From CAMPKL01 sp963817465 (GTDB taxonomy: Bacteria; Acidobacteriota; Terriglobia; Bryobacterales; UBA6623): DNA of 64,000 nucleotides. Below are positions 25,720 through 34,559 of the stretch, piece by piece (positions within the stretch are counted from its first letter, which is position 1; each line of letters opens with the position of its first letter). The notes under the pieces were generated by a model. The model did no database searches. It saw only the letters and a program-made list of their open reading frames with translations, and had not been told where the DNA came from. The stretch spans positions 1 through 64,000 of the forward strand of contig CAWFOP010000006.1 in the NCBI GenBank assembly GCA_963817465.1, written 5' to 3'. The position numbers were made by a program, and so were the translations under genes.

Positions 25720-28362
25720 TCATTGATGCCGCAGCGCGTTGACCGGCTGAATTCCGGTCGCGCGCCGTGCGGGCCGCCAGCAAGCGGCTAAGGCGACAGT
25801 CATCAAGATCAGCGCGACCGCAGCGAACGCCACGGGGTCGTTCGGGTCCCATCCTTCGACGTAGTGGGCGATCACCCTGCTCATCGCCAGACTGCCGGCC
25901 AAGCCGATCGCCATGCCGGTCAGCAAGAGCTTGGCCGTCATGCCGCCGACCAGGCGTAGGATGTCGGCGCGGGGCGCGCCCAAGGCCATGCGAATGCCGA
26001 ATTCCTGCGTCCGCTGCGTCACCGTATAGGAAACGACGCTGTACAGCCCGATCGCCGCCAGCAACAATCCCACGACCGCGAAGATCGTGAACAGAACCGT
26101 GCTGAACCGCGGGTAGGCGAGCTGGGAGCTCGCCAGCAGTTCGTCGAGGGTCGTCATCACCGCGGGCGGCTGAAGATCATCGACCGCGAGCACTTGGCTT
26201 CGGATAGCATTGAACATCTTTTGCGGGTCGCCCGCGGTGCGGACCATGAACGCGCTGCCGGGCGGCAGCGCGAGCGTATACGGAACGTAGATCGCCGGGC
26301 GCGGCTCTTGCGGCCAAGCCGCGGTTGCGCGCTGACGCGACCACGCCAATGATTTCCAGCCACTCGCCTGCCTGCGGCGGGGATAGCGATGGACCGGTTG
26401 CCGTCGCCGCGCAGGGCAGGGATGCGAATGAGCTGTCCGACCGGATCCGCGCTTCGGGAAGTACTCGCGCAGCATGGCCTCGTTGAGCACCGCGACGTGC
26501 TTTCGCGCGAACCAAGTCTTGCTCCGAAAAGTCGCGCCCTCGCAGCAGCGGAATACGGAGCGTCGAGAAGTAGTCGCCGCCGACCACGCCGACCAGCGTC
26601 GTTTGATTGGGGTCGGGCCGCGCCTGGCCTCTGGTTTCGAACGGCGTCTCAAAACCGATGTAAGGCGGGGTCGCGGTCATAGTCGCCGTCGCACTCTCGA
26701 CGCCCGGCGTCTGCGCGCAGTTTCTCGAGGATGCCGTCGAAGTAGGCGCGGCGCTCCTGCCACGTCGGGTAGGCGCCATCACGCATGCTGACTATGAGAA
26801 AGGCGACGTTCGACGGGTCGTAGCCAAGCGGGGCATTGAGGAAGCGCAGAGAGTCCGCGAACGGCGACGCCGGCGCCGACCAGCAGAACCATCGTCAGCG
26901 CGACTTCGGAGACGATGAGCATTCCCCGCATCCGCCCGATGCGGCCGCCGTCCGACGAGCCGCGGCCGCCTTCGGCCATGGTCTCGCGGAGGTCGGACCT
27001 GGCAAGCTGCAGCGCCGGCGCCATGCCGAACAGCGTGCCGGCGAAGACTGAGAGCACGAAGCTGAACAGAACGACCGCGCCATTGACGTGGATCACCGCT
27101 TCGTGGGGCATCGCGTGCGGGGGCATGAGAGCCACGATCGCCGGCAAGCCTCGATAAGCCAAAAGCACCCCCAGCAGACCGCCCGCCGCCGACAGCGCAA
27201 TCGATTCGGTCAGAAGCTGCCGGATGACACGGCCCCGGCTCGCCCCCAACGCCAGTCGCACGGCCACTTCCTTGCGGCGTACGCTCGCCCGCGCCAGCAG
27301 CAGAATCGAGACGTTGCCGATGGCGATCAGCAGCAGGCATCCGACCGCGGCCAGCAGAATCAGCAGCGTCCCTCGAAATCGCCCCATCAGGAAGTCGTTC
27401 AGCCGTTTGGCTCGGTGGAACGGTTTGGGATAGACGTCGGGGCTGCGCTCGGCGAAGCGCTTGGTCATGGCCTCGAGTTCTTCGGAGGCGGCGGTGAGCG
27501 CCATGCCCGGCTTGATGCGCGCGATCAAGTCCATCGTGCGTTTGTTGCCGGCCTCCAATGGCAGCGGCACGTAGATGTCGGCGTCGTTCCAGGTGAACCG
27601 CGGCGGCATCACGCCGAGAATCGTGTACGGCTCGCGGTTCAACTCGATCGTGCCGCCAACGATGCCGGGGTCGCCTTGAAAGTGGCGCTGCCAGAACAGG
27701 TAACTCAGCACCGCGATGGGCGGCGGAGCAGCGGCGACTGGGACATCGTCCGGAGCGAAGGTGCGGCCCAGCAACGCCGGTACTCCCATGAAGTCGAAGA
27801 AATTCGCAGAGTAGGCCGACCCCTTGACGGGCTCGGTGAACCCGCGAGTGACGACGAACTCGCGGCGAGTGGCGAGGAACGCGTCTTCGAGCGTCTTGGT
27901 GTTTTCACGGATGTCGAGAAAGTCGTCCACGGTATAGCCGAGGCTGTCGCCGTCGCCGCCGCGCAGATCGGAAAACGTGGCCGCGATGATGCGGTCTGCG
28001 TCGCGGTACGGATAGGGATCGAACAGCACGGCGTAGAGCAAGCTGAAGATGGCCGAGGTGGCTCCGATACCAAGCGCGATCGAGCCGATCGCCACCAGAG
28101 AGAAACCGATGTTGGTGCGGAAGAGGCGGAAGCTGTATCGCAGATCGCCAAGAAGGTCGCGCGCCGCGGCTTGCCGGAAGTAAAGCGGACTCCCTGTGCT
28201 TAGTGTTTCGCGCACCGCTAGAGCGTTGCCGAACGTGCGGTTCGCCGCATGCCGCGCCTCGTCGGGAGTCATGCCGCGCTCGATGTTCTCCCGCACCTCC
28301 ATTTGAATATGGGTTTCCAACTCCTCGCGGTAGTCGCGATCCCTCCTGCCAAGCCAGCTCAT
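25720..28362 (-). pseudogene. Orphan MacB/FtsX-type permease (ADOP), decayed by several frameshifts
   Basis: Reading from the ATG at 28362 (MSWLGRRDRDYREELE), whose ATGA overlaps the stop of the padR-like gene, the first half is normal: ADOP N-terminal domain, first membrane helix (GFSLVAIGSIALGIGATSA), MacB periplasmic domain and three further helices to about 26870. From there to about 26300 the protein can be followed only by changing frame at least five times (for example at about 26860, 26705, 26500, 26450 and 26320). The last stretch to 25720 again reads cleanly (FTIFAVVGLLLAAIGLYSVV ... GIQPVNALRHQ). The family normally has about 800 residues and two four-helix FtsX units, both recognisable here. 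Dense frameshifts suggest real decay or a badly assembled patch. Confidence 0.82.
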
Positions 28363-28712
28363 GCCTGTTCCTCCTCGGGACGCGCCTCGAGAACGCCTTT
28401 GATCGCCCGCACGATTTGCTCCCACTTGCCGGTCTCTTGCGCCAGTTTCTTCCGGCCTGCTCGCGTGAGCCTGTAGAAACGCGCGCGGCGGTTGTGCTCC
28501 GACGTGCCCCAATCGGAGGCGATCAGCGAGGCTCGTTCGAGCCGCTGCAGGGCGGGATAGAGCGACCCGTGGTCGATCAGTAACGCCTCGTCGGAGGTTC
28601 GTTGGATGGTCGTGGCGATTCCATGGCCATGGCGAGGGCCGAACACCAGGGTCTGGAGCACAAGCATCTCCAGGGTTCCGGGCAGGAGTTGCAGGCGTTT
28701 GTCCGGAGGCAT
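28359..28712 (-). CDS. PadR-family transcriptional regulator
   Basis: A 117-residue protein with the PadR winged helix: LLPGTLEMLVLQTL, HGHGIATTIQ, HGSLYPALQRLERASLIASDW and ARFYRLTRAGRKKL are all canonical. The stop overlaps the start of the ADOP permease gene, the standard PadR-ADOP arrangement of Acidobacteria. An inverted repeat AGTCTAC/GTAGACT just upstream of the start is the likely self-operator. It would repress the permease operon in response to an unknown signal. The regulator is intact although the permease downstream is disrupted. Confidence 0.92.
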   Translation of the reverse strand: MPPDKRLQLLPGTLEMLVLQTLVFGPRHGHGIATTIQRTSDEALLIDHGSLYPALQRLERASLIASDWGTSEHNRRARFYRLTRAGRKKLAQETGKWEQIVRAIKGVLEARPEEEQA

Positions 28713-28722
28713 ACTAGGAGAT

Positions 28723-28746
28723 AGTCTACTAGTATTCTGGTAGACT
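28723..28746. promoter_or_regulatory. Putative PadR operator
   Basis: AGTCTAC (28723-28729) and GTAGACT (28740-28746) form an inverted repeat 10 bases apart, starting 11 bases upstream of the padR-like ATG. CTAG-containing half-sites recur just outside it. Confidence 0.55.
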
Positions 28747-28759
28747 GTCGACTAGAGAA

Positions 28760-28850
28760 TCGTGGGGCGCGGTCGCTTCGCCGACCAGGCCGGCGCGCAC
28801 CGGATTGTGGTCCACGTAACGCGGGGCCGTTTCGGGTTTGTCGGAAGCTG
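28760..28850 (-). pseudogene. Fossil of REP-associated (Y1/IS200-like) transposase
   Basis: Minus-strand translation gives DKPETAPRYVDHNPVRAGLV, which contains the signature RYVxxNPVRAGLV of REP-associated tyrosine transposases. No start, catalytic HUH motif or further domain is left. It is a remnant, but it shows such an enzyme once acted at this locus. Confidence 0.6.
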
Positions 28851-28874
28851 CCTGGGATGGAGTAGCCGGACCAA

Positions 28875-30843
28875 TTAGCGCCCCCCCGATCCGACCAAGA
28901 AGCGGGGAACTGGATTAACTGCTGCTTGGCCGCCATAGTCGACTCTGAAGACCAGCGACTCGGTCGGCGGCAGCCATGGGGGCGTTCCATCCAACTCCAC
29001 ATAGGGGCTGTCTCCCGGTTCAGAGCAAGCTGTGAGGCCCGTCTGGTTCGTAACGGCCACGCCTAGCGGCAGTCCATCCAATGCGAGTGCGAATGGTCCT
29101 GCTAACGGCCGGTCGCTCGTGTTCGTCACGCGGAACTCTTGATAGGCGGCCTTGTTCCGCCCCTTGCCCGAGAGTTGGCCGGACGATACGATCTCGACGT
29201 CTGGCGTAGCATCCTGCTGGCATAAGAGTCCGTACACGCTGATGCGTCCCGATTGCGTCGGGACGTAGACACGCCCGTTCGCCACCACCGGCGGCGCCAT
29301 CCTGCTCAATAGCCCAAGTTGATCGCCGGCGTCGTTGTCGCTGTTGTACAGTTCGGCCCTTAGATCCTTCGCCGAGAACGCACGAAGGGCGCCCGGGTTG
29401 GCATCTGCTGTTACGGCGCCAGCCGTCGTTACCGCCCAGACTATAGCGGAATCCAAATCGCCTCCCGAAGATGAGACCGTCGGCCCTCCCGTCATACCCG
29501 GCGTTGCCGCAGGATCGCTCGTGGAATAGGGAGACGTGCTGAATCGCTCAGTAGTAGAGTCGAACAGATAGCCACGTAGCACGTCTCCGCGGTCCCAAAC
29601 GAATAGACGCGAATCCGCGTCTCCGCTCCAGTATGCCGTCCCGAGTGTTTGGGCGCAGTCCGGCGCCGCCACGTTGAGGGCACATCCTTGACTCGCCTGA
29701 AAACGCTGAAGCGGCTCGCTTGAAGCCGACTCAAGCCCGCCCATATTCCCCTGATCCAGCAAATAGACCACGCCCTCTTTGCCGCCTGCAAACATCAAAT
29801 CCGAGCCAGGTATCAAGGTGACGCCGTTAGCGCTTGGATCCAGGTTCTCGTCCCACAAGTACTCCCAATTGCTCGGCGTAAACGAGTCCACGACCGACAG
29901 AGTCCTGCGGAGCGAGCTTGAGGATCGAGCCGCCCCAATCATTGAGGCCGTCATAGTGGCCGCCAGCCGTCGCAACATACACGTTTCCGGCTGAGTCCGC
30001 CGCCAGCCCGCGCCCCGCCTGCCACACTCCGCCTTTGCCGTGGTAAGCGGTATTCGGCGTCACTTGCAACGACCCCAAACGCGTCAGGTCTTGCGCGTCG
30101 AAGGACTGCACATAACCCTCTTGGTAAAGCGTGCTGAGGTCCGGCGGAAAGACGTTCGCAACCGCCACGTAAACCACGCCGCGATCCAGCAGAATTCCCG
30201 CTCTCTGAATCGCGTCCGGGACGTGTATGATCTCGCCTGTGTCGTCTGCGAAAGTCAAGCGTCGGGGTGCGCCAAACTTTGTGTTTCCGCTAATCATGTC
30301 GATGGCGAAGAGATACAAGCCAACATCTTCTGAGGAATTCTGGATCTTAGCGACCATATACAGAGTCTTCGTTTCTAAGTCCGCCGCGGGCGTGCCCATG
30401 ACCCCGAAGTGGCTCGATCCCCACCAAGTTCCAGTCGTAGGTAAGGCGGGACCCAAGGTCCTAGACCATATCGGGTTCGTTGCAGACGGATCCGTAGCGT
30501 CATATGCATACACCGTATTCGCCATCGTTGCCACGAACATCACATCCCGCGGCGTCGGCCCCGGCGCCGGCTTCTTTCGGCCCTTGCCGTTCGCAGAGGT
30601 GACGCCCCCACCCATCACCAGATTCGGCACGATCAACGGGAGCGCATAAACTCCGTCATCAACAGTACGACTGAATAACTTCCCAAAGGCCCCGTTTGCT
30701 AAGGCCTCCGGCGTGAGCGTGAACTCTGCGAGATTCGTGTTAGTCCGTCCCGGCTCGTATTGCGACATCGGCACGGCAACCTGAGCCTGCAGGAAGCCTA
30801 GTGACAGACACGTCAATAAACCGACGGTAATTGGAATTCGCAT
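28875..30843 (-). CDS. Secreted PQQ-like beta-propeller protein, frameshifted
   Basis: ATG at 30843 begins a signal peptide (MRIPITVGLLTCLSLGFLQAQ). Propeller-type blades follow: FVATMANTVYAYDATDPSA, ETKTLYMVAKIQNSSEDVGL, GVVYVAVANVFPPDL and NVYVATAGGHYDGLNDWGGS. At about 29900-29908 the frame changes by one base; the second part (28875 to about 29905) continues the propeller (GSDLMFAGGKEGVVYLLDQG, VVANGRVYVPTQSGRISVYG) and ends with a beta-sandwich-like domain. One deletion in GCAGGACTCTG restores a product of about 655 residues. The fold resembles PQQ-dependent dehydrogenases, but the W-motif and Ca/PQQ ligands are not obvious, so it may only share the fold. Role unknown; no operon partner is visible. 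Confidence 0.72.
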
Positions 30844-30958
30844 TGTTTCGTTCCCGGCTGCTCTCAATGGTGGATCCGATAGACAAGACAGGAGGAATTG
30901 TACCTTCTCGGAGCCCAAAGAGAAGCGCAGTTCGCCGCAATTTCGCCCTCTACCGGGG

Positions 30959-32167
30959 CTACGCGCTGCGACCGGCCGCCGCGCCGGAGGCCCAGGCCCA
31001 CTGGAAGTTGAAGCCGCCGAGTTGGCCCGTCACGTCGACCACTTCGCCGATGAAGAAGAGCCCCGGCGTCGTGCGGCTCTCCATGGTCTGGGACGAGAGC
31101 TCGTCGGTGTCGACGCCGCCGGCGGTGACCTCGGCCTTGTCGTAGCCCTCGTCGCCGATCGGGGAGAGCTCCCAGCGGTGGATGCGGCGCTCGAGCTCGT
31201 CGAGCCCTTCGTTCGTCCAGCGGGCGGGGGCGTTGTGCTCGAGCCAGCGATCGGCCAGCCTCTGAGGCAGCAGCGCGCGCAGCGCCGTACGGGCCTCCGA
31301 CAAGTTGCGCGAGGCGCCCGGCTCGCGCAACGCCGTCGTGATGCGGCGGCCCGGCGCCAGGTCGATCGACACCCGCCGGCGCTTCGCCAGGTACGAGGAG
31401 ATCTGCAGAATGGCGGGCCCGCTCAGGCCGCGGTGCGTGAGCAGCATCTTCTCGCGGAAACTTACGCGGCCGCTCGACGCGATCACCTCGGCCGAGACGC
31501 CGGATAAGTCGCAATAGCGTCGGCGATCCGGCTCGCTTAGCTTCAAGGGCACGAGCGCCGGCCGCGTCTCGCGCACCCGCAATCCGAAGCGGCGCGCCAG
31601 CTCGTAGCCGAACGCCGTCGCTCCCATCTTGGGAATGGAGAGCCCGCCGGTCGCGACGACCAGCGCCTGAGCGCGGAGCTGTTCCGTCGCTGTCGTCACC
31701 AGGAAGCGGTCCGGCTTGGAGACTTCGCGGATGTTCACGCCGACTTGGATCTCGACATGCGCCCGCTCGCACTCGCGTTCGAGCATGGTGGTGATTTCGG
31801 CGGCCGAATTGTCGCAGAAGAGCTGGCCGAGCGTCTTCTCGTGGTACGCGATGCCGTGCTCTTCGACGAGTGCGATGAAGTCTTGCGGTCCGTATCGCGC
31901 CAGCGCCGACTTCACGAAGTTGGGGTTGGCGGAAAGGAAGTTTTCAGGGCCGCAATACAGGTTGGTAAAGTTGCAACGTCCGCCGCCGGAGATCAGAATC
32001 TTGCGGCCGATACGGTCGTTGCGTTCGAGCACGGCAACCCGCCGGCCGCGCTTGCCCGCCTCGATGGCGCACATCAGCCCGGCGGCGCCGCCGCCCAGCA
32101 CGATCACGTCGAAGACTCTCTCCAGCACCGAGGGCCCATGATCGCTCACTGGAACGGTTTCGAGCAT
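30959..32167 (-). CDS. BaiN/RdsA (HI0933)-family FAD-dependent oxidoreductase
   Basis: A 402-residue flavoprotein. The dinucleotide-binding motif VIVLGGGAAGLMCAIEAGKR (about 23-42) is followed by the family hallmark RKILISGGGRCNFTN, the mid motif LVVATGGLSIPKMGATAFGY and the C-terminal FAD loop DVTGQLGGFNFQWAWASG. Members of this family oxidise or reduce diverse substrates using FAD; the physiological reaction here is unknown. ATG at 32167 is one choice; the FAD motif begins about 20 residues later. It is transcribed in the same direction as the unknown gene upstream, whose 3' end overlaps it in another frame. Confidence 0.9.
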   Translation of the reverse strand: MLETVPVSDHGPSVLERVFDVIVLGGGAAGLMCAIEAGKRGRRVAVLERNDRIGRKILISGGGRCNFTNLYCGPENFLSANPNFVKSALARYGPQDFIALVEEHGIAYHEKTLGQLFCDNSAAEITTMLERECERAHVEIQVGVNIREVSKPDRFLVTTATEQLRAQALVVATGGLSIPKMGATAFGYELARRFGLRVRETRPALVPLKLSEPDRRRYCDLSGVSAEVIASSGRVSFREKMLLTHRGLSGPAILQISSYLAKRRRVSIDLAPGRRITTALREPGASRNLSEARTALRALLPQRLADRWLEHNAPARWTNEGLDELERRIHRWELSPIGDEGYDKAEVTAGGVDTDELSSQTMESRTTPGLFFIGEVVDVTGQLGGFNFQWAWASGAAAGRSA

Positions 32168-32696
32168 TCCGGAGCGACGGCAGGGTCATTGGCAAATGCG
32201 AGTCTGTCTCCGCATCCGCCGTCCGGAAATGTCCGCAGATGTCCGTGTTTCCGGAAAATGCGGGATTTGGGCTCGTTGGGGATCGCGGCGGCAAGCGGCA
32301 AGTCGCTGATTCGGCTTCGGTTGCGCCGATGTCGCGATTCGCGGCATGTCCGGATTTGGCCGCTTTTGTCCGCTGGACCTCGAAAGTGGGCGGACAAACC
32401 GGGACATTTGCGGACTCGGGGAGCTCGGCGCAGGAGAGCGGGTCGAGGCCGGGCAGCCAGGGCTGGACGGGAGTTTTTGTTTTGGTCGCGGCGGTGTTCG
32501 GCTCGAAGTCCAATTTGAGCTGCGGATCGAGGCGTTCGGCGCGTTCGCGGAGGCGTCGGGCCGCCTTGTTTTCGCTTACGATTTCGATGTTGCCTTTGGA
32601 GTCGACCCAGCCGAAGGTTCGCGGCGTCGCCCAGGCCCAGGCCTCTTCGAGCGCTGTGATGCGCTTGTCCAGATGCTTGTAGTAGACGTATCTCAC
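31944..32696 (-). CDS. Hypothetical protein of the HTH cassette
   Basis: Open frame of 250 codons. The first 85 residues look like real protein (MRYVYYKHLDKRITALEEAW, then FGWVDSKGNIEIVSENKAAR and LDPQLKLDFEP), with an amphipathic helix, an aromatic strand and a basic helix. The part after about residue 95 is low-complexity and Arg-rich and runs into the BaiN-type gene in another frame, so the true 3' end is probably earlier or altered by an indel. It lies 117 bases downstream of a helix-turn-helix gene on the same strand. No family recognised. Confidence 0.45.
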   Translation of the reverse strand: MRYVYYKHLDKRITALEEAWAWATPRTFGWVDSKGNIEIVSENKAARRLRERAERLDPQLKLDFEPNTAATKTKTPVQPWLPGLDPLSCAELPESANVPVCPPTFEVQRTKAAKSGHAANRDIGATEAESATCRLPPRSPTSPNPAFSGNTDICGHFRTADAETDSHLPMTLPSLRNARNRSSERSWALGAGESLRRDRAGRRRRRADVRHRGGQARPAGCRARTQRPYRPQDSDLRRRTLQLYQPVLRP

Positions 32697-32812
32697 CCTA
32701 ATTTAAGGGTACGGTGCGCGGCCAAGCATTTTGCGGGCGGGCGGGGCTAAGTGGTTGATTCTTAGGCGAGGGGAAGTTGATTAGTTCCCGAAATCCGCCC
32801 GCGCCGCATTCG

Positions 32813-33229
32813 TCACAGGTTTTCGCGGCGGTTCGTCTTGTAGAGGGATTGGAGGCGATCTTCGAGCTCGTGCATCTCATAGCCTTGGCGGCCCCATTCC
32901 CAGGCCAGGCGCAGCGCCTGGATGCGAGCGTAGGCCGGCGCATTGTCGTCTTGGATGATTGAGCGGAGAACCTCGACGCCGTGGAGAGCGGCTTCTTGGG
33001 CGATGGAGAGGGCGCAGGCGTTGACTTCGCGGCGGGCCTCGAGCAATTTTTCGCGAAAGACATCGTCTTTGAGCCAGCGGCGGATGGTTCTTTCGTTGCA
33101 GCCGACTTTGCGCGCAGCGTCGCGGTAGCTGCGGGCTGTCAACAGCGCGATGATCGCGTGTTGCTGTTGTTGGGACAGCGCGGGCTCTTCGTCGACCGGC
33201 ACGTCGACGAAGCTCTTGGATAGTGACAC
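32813..33229 (-). CDS. Helix-turn-helix protein resembling phage terminase small subunit
   Basis: A 138-residue protein. A helix-turn-helix is clear at about residues 28-58 (SYRDAARKVGCNERTIRRWL followed by KDDVFREKLLEARRE), then a helical C-terminal part (VEVLRSIIQDDNAPAYARIQ, ALRLAWEWGRQGYEMHELED). This layout resembles small terminase or terminase-like DNA-binding proteins, but no large terminase or other phage gene is near. The unknown gene downstream (32696) is probably co-transcribed. A perfect 10-bp-stem hairpin lies in its 5' leader at 33253-33276. It may act as a regulator or part of a small mobile cassette; this is inference. Confidence 0.7.
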   Translation of the reverse strand: MSLSKSFVDVPVDEEPALSQQQQHAIIALLTARSYRDAARKVGCNERTIRRWLKDDVFREKLLEARREVNACALSIAQEAALHGVEVLRSIIQDDNAPAYARIQALRLAWEWGRQGYEMHELEDRLQSLYKTNRRENL

Positions 33230-33252
33230 GTTTCGTCCTCTTGAAATGCGAA

Positions 33253-33276
33253 ACGGCCGCGCGAAAGCGCGGCCGT
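33253..33276. promoter_or_regulatory. Perfect GC-rich hairpin with GAAA loop
   Basis: ACGGCCGCGC / GAAA / GCGCGGCCGT: ten uninterrupted pairs closed by a GNRA tetraloop when read on the plus strand. It lies 23 bases upstream of the HTH gene start on the minus strand. No T-tract follows on either side, so it is not a standard terminator. Confidence 0.7.
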
Positions 33277-33720
33277 GCGGCGACTCAAGTTCGCCACCTA
33301 TAGGATATCAGGAGGCTCCAAGGGTTTCGGTGAACAGCGCCCGGCGGACTGGGGAGTTCGTAAACGACTGATGATGCTGAGGTTAGGACCAGTCGAGGCT
33401 GTCCCCCTGCGTTGGGTCCCCTTCCGTTGAGCTCCCCCAATTCGGGCTCCGTCCCCGAACTGCCCTCGTCGTCTGCGGCGCGCCGGCAGGCGCGCGCCAC
33501 ATCGCCAGCCCTATTCGGGCTCCGTCCCGGAACTCCCGGAACTCCTGGCCTTTCTGGCCAGCGCCACGGCCGGGAATCTCATCATCGCCGCGATCACGCT
33601 CGCCGCCGGCGCTGCGATCTACTTCTTCCGCCGCAAGACGCCGCGCTTTACGGCATCGGCCAGCCCGACCTCGACGTGAAACCCATCAACGCCTGTCGCG
33701 CTGGGTGAAAAAGGCGCGGG

Positions 33721-33898
33721 AAAAGGGGACAGACTCAATATCGGAGTACGACGCTGGAGTCCCCGCCAGCGAGACGTTTGCTGCTGAGGGCCACACCGCT
33801 CTAGGTCGCCCGCAAGGCACGGAACCGAGCTGAAAGGCCTGTGCGTCAGGTGCTCGGGCGTCTCCTGGCCCTGCTCAATATTGAGTCTGTCCCTTTTT
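33721..33898. repeat. REPIN-like inverted pair with GGGGACAGACTCAATAT arms
   Basis: AAAAGGGGACAGACTCAATAT at 33721 is mirrored by ATATTGAGTCTGTCCCTTTT ending near 33897, about 130 bases apart. The right arm contains the 12-bp palindrome CTCAATATTGAG, which also occurs alone at 24123-24134. Confidence 0.7.
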
Positions 33899-33924
33899 CC
33901 TCCCTTTTTCCTCCCTCCCTATCA

Positions 33925-33990
33925 TAGATGTCCCGGTTTCCGCGGTTCCGGTTTCCCTCCGGTTTCCCTCCCCCGGTTTCCTTCCCTTTG
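33925..33990 (+). repeat. Polypyrimidine tract with repeated GGTTTCC units
   Basis: Pyrimidine-rich DNA with five copies of a GGTTCC/GGTTTCC(CTCC) unit, preceded by TTTTTCCTCCC repeats from 33893. Low-complexity; no coding potential accepted. Confidence 0.6.
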
Positions 33991-34152
33991 CCCCACTCTG
34001 CCATTGTCCGCGTCCCTTTGCGAGGCGCCTGGCGTCGGCCCGAGAAGGGATTTCTTCACAGCCTCCGCCCAGTTTTCCCCACGTGGTAGCGTAAGATTAC
34101 CGGTAAACACGGCGTTACCGATTGCAGATCGGACCAGGTTCGGCAGGGAACG

Positions 34153-34473
34153 ATGTCTATACAAGTCTTTAAACACGAAGGTAAAGGCCAACCAATTACG
34201 ATCTATGATGAAATCAATATTACTGGAAAACTGTACCTTGTTATCCGCAGCGAGAACGGGCTAAACAACGCGGAGTTGTGGTGGATACTCAAGCCTTGGG
34301 GCAGCGTCCGGCAGCTTGGTATCATTGAAGACGAAGCCGTTCTTGACATCCCGAGCGGCTGGCTCCCGCCAGTCTTTGGATCAACTCTGCGTTGCAGGTG
34401 CAAGCCGGAAAGAACCGTTATTTACCTCTCTGCAAACGAGCAGGTGGATAAGACCGTCACCTTCAAATGGTAA
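34153..34473 (+). CDS. Hypothetical protein, 106 aa
   Basis: A 106-residue protein predicted to be mostly beta-strand (QPITIYDEINITGKLYLVIR, ELWWILKPWGSVRQLGII, ERTVIYLSANEQVDKTVTFK). No signal peptide or membrane helix. A GGCAGGGA sequence lies about 6 bases before the ATG. Its codons are clearly less GC-rich than those of the core genes in this window, and it forms, with the convergent lipoprotein-like gene at 34560-35921, a small lower-GC island. The fold could be a small beta-sandwich lectin- or effector-like domain, but no family is recognised. Confidence 0.65.
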   Translation: MSIQVFKHEGKGQPITIYDEINITGKLYLVIRSENGLNNAELWWILKPWGSVRQLGIIEDEAVLDIPSGWLPPVFGSTLRCRCKPERTVIYLSANEQVDKTVTFKW

Positions 34474-34559
34474 TTGAGCGCGATTCTGATACGGAGCTTC
34501 AGAGGTCCGACCGATCACCAGAGAAAACGGCCTCGCTGAAGAAGGGAACCGAGTTCGGT

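Larger units (their letters stand above)
33277..34152. other. Long intergenic region with repeats and a membrane-anchor remnant
   Basis: No complete gene. A frame ending at the TGA near 33679 encodes a hydrophobic stretch and basic tail (LIIAAITLAAGAAIYFFRRK), like a C-terminal membrane anchor without a recognisable gene in front. It is followed by the inverted GGGGACAGACTC repeats and a polypyrimidine tract listed separately. Confidence 0.45.

Noticed and set aside
33412..33708. Plus-strand frame of 98 codons
   Set aside because: Low-complexity Arg/Pro translation. A different frame holds the hydrophobic remnant noted in the intergenic entry.
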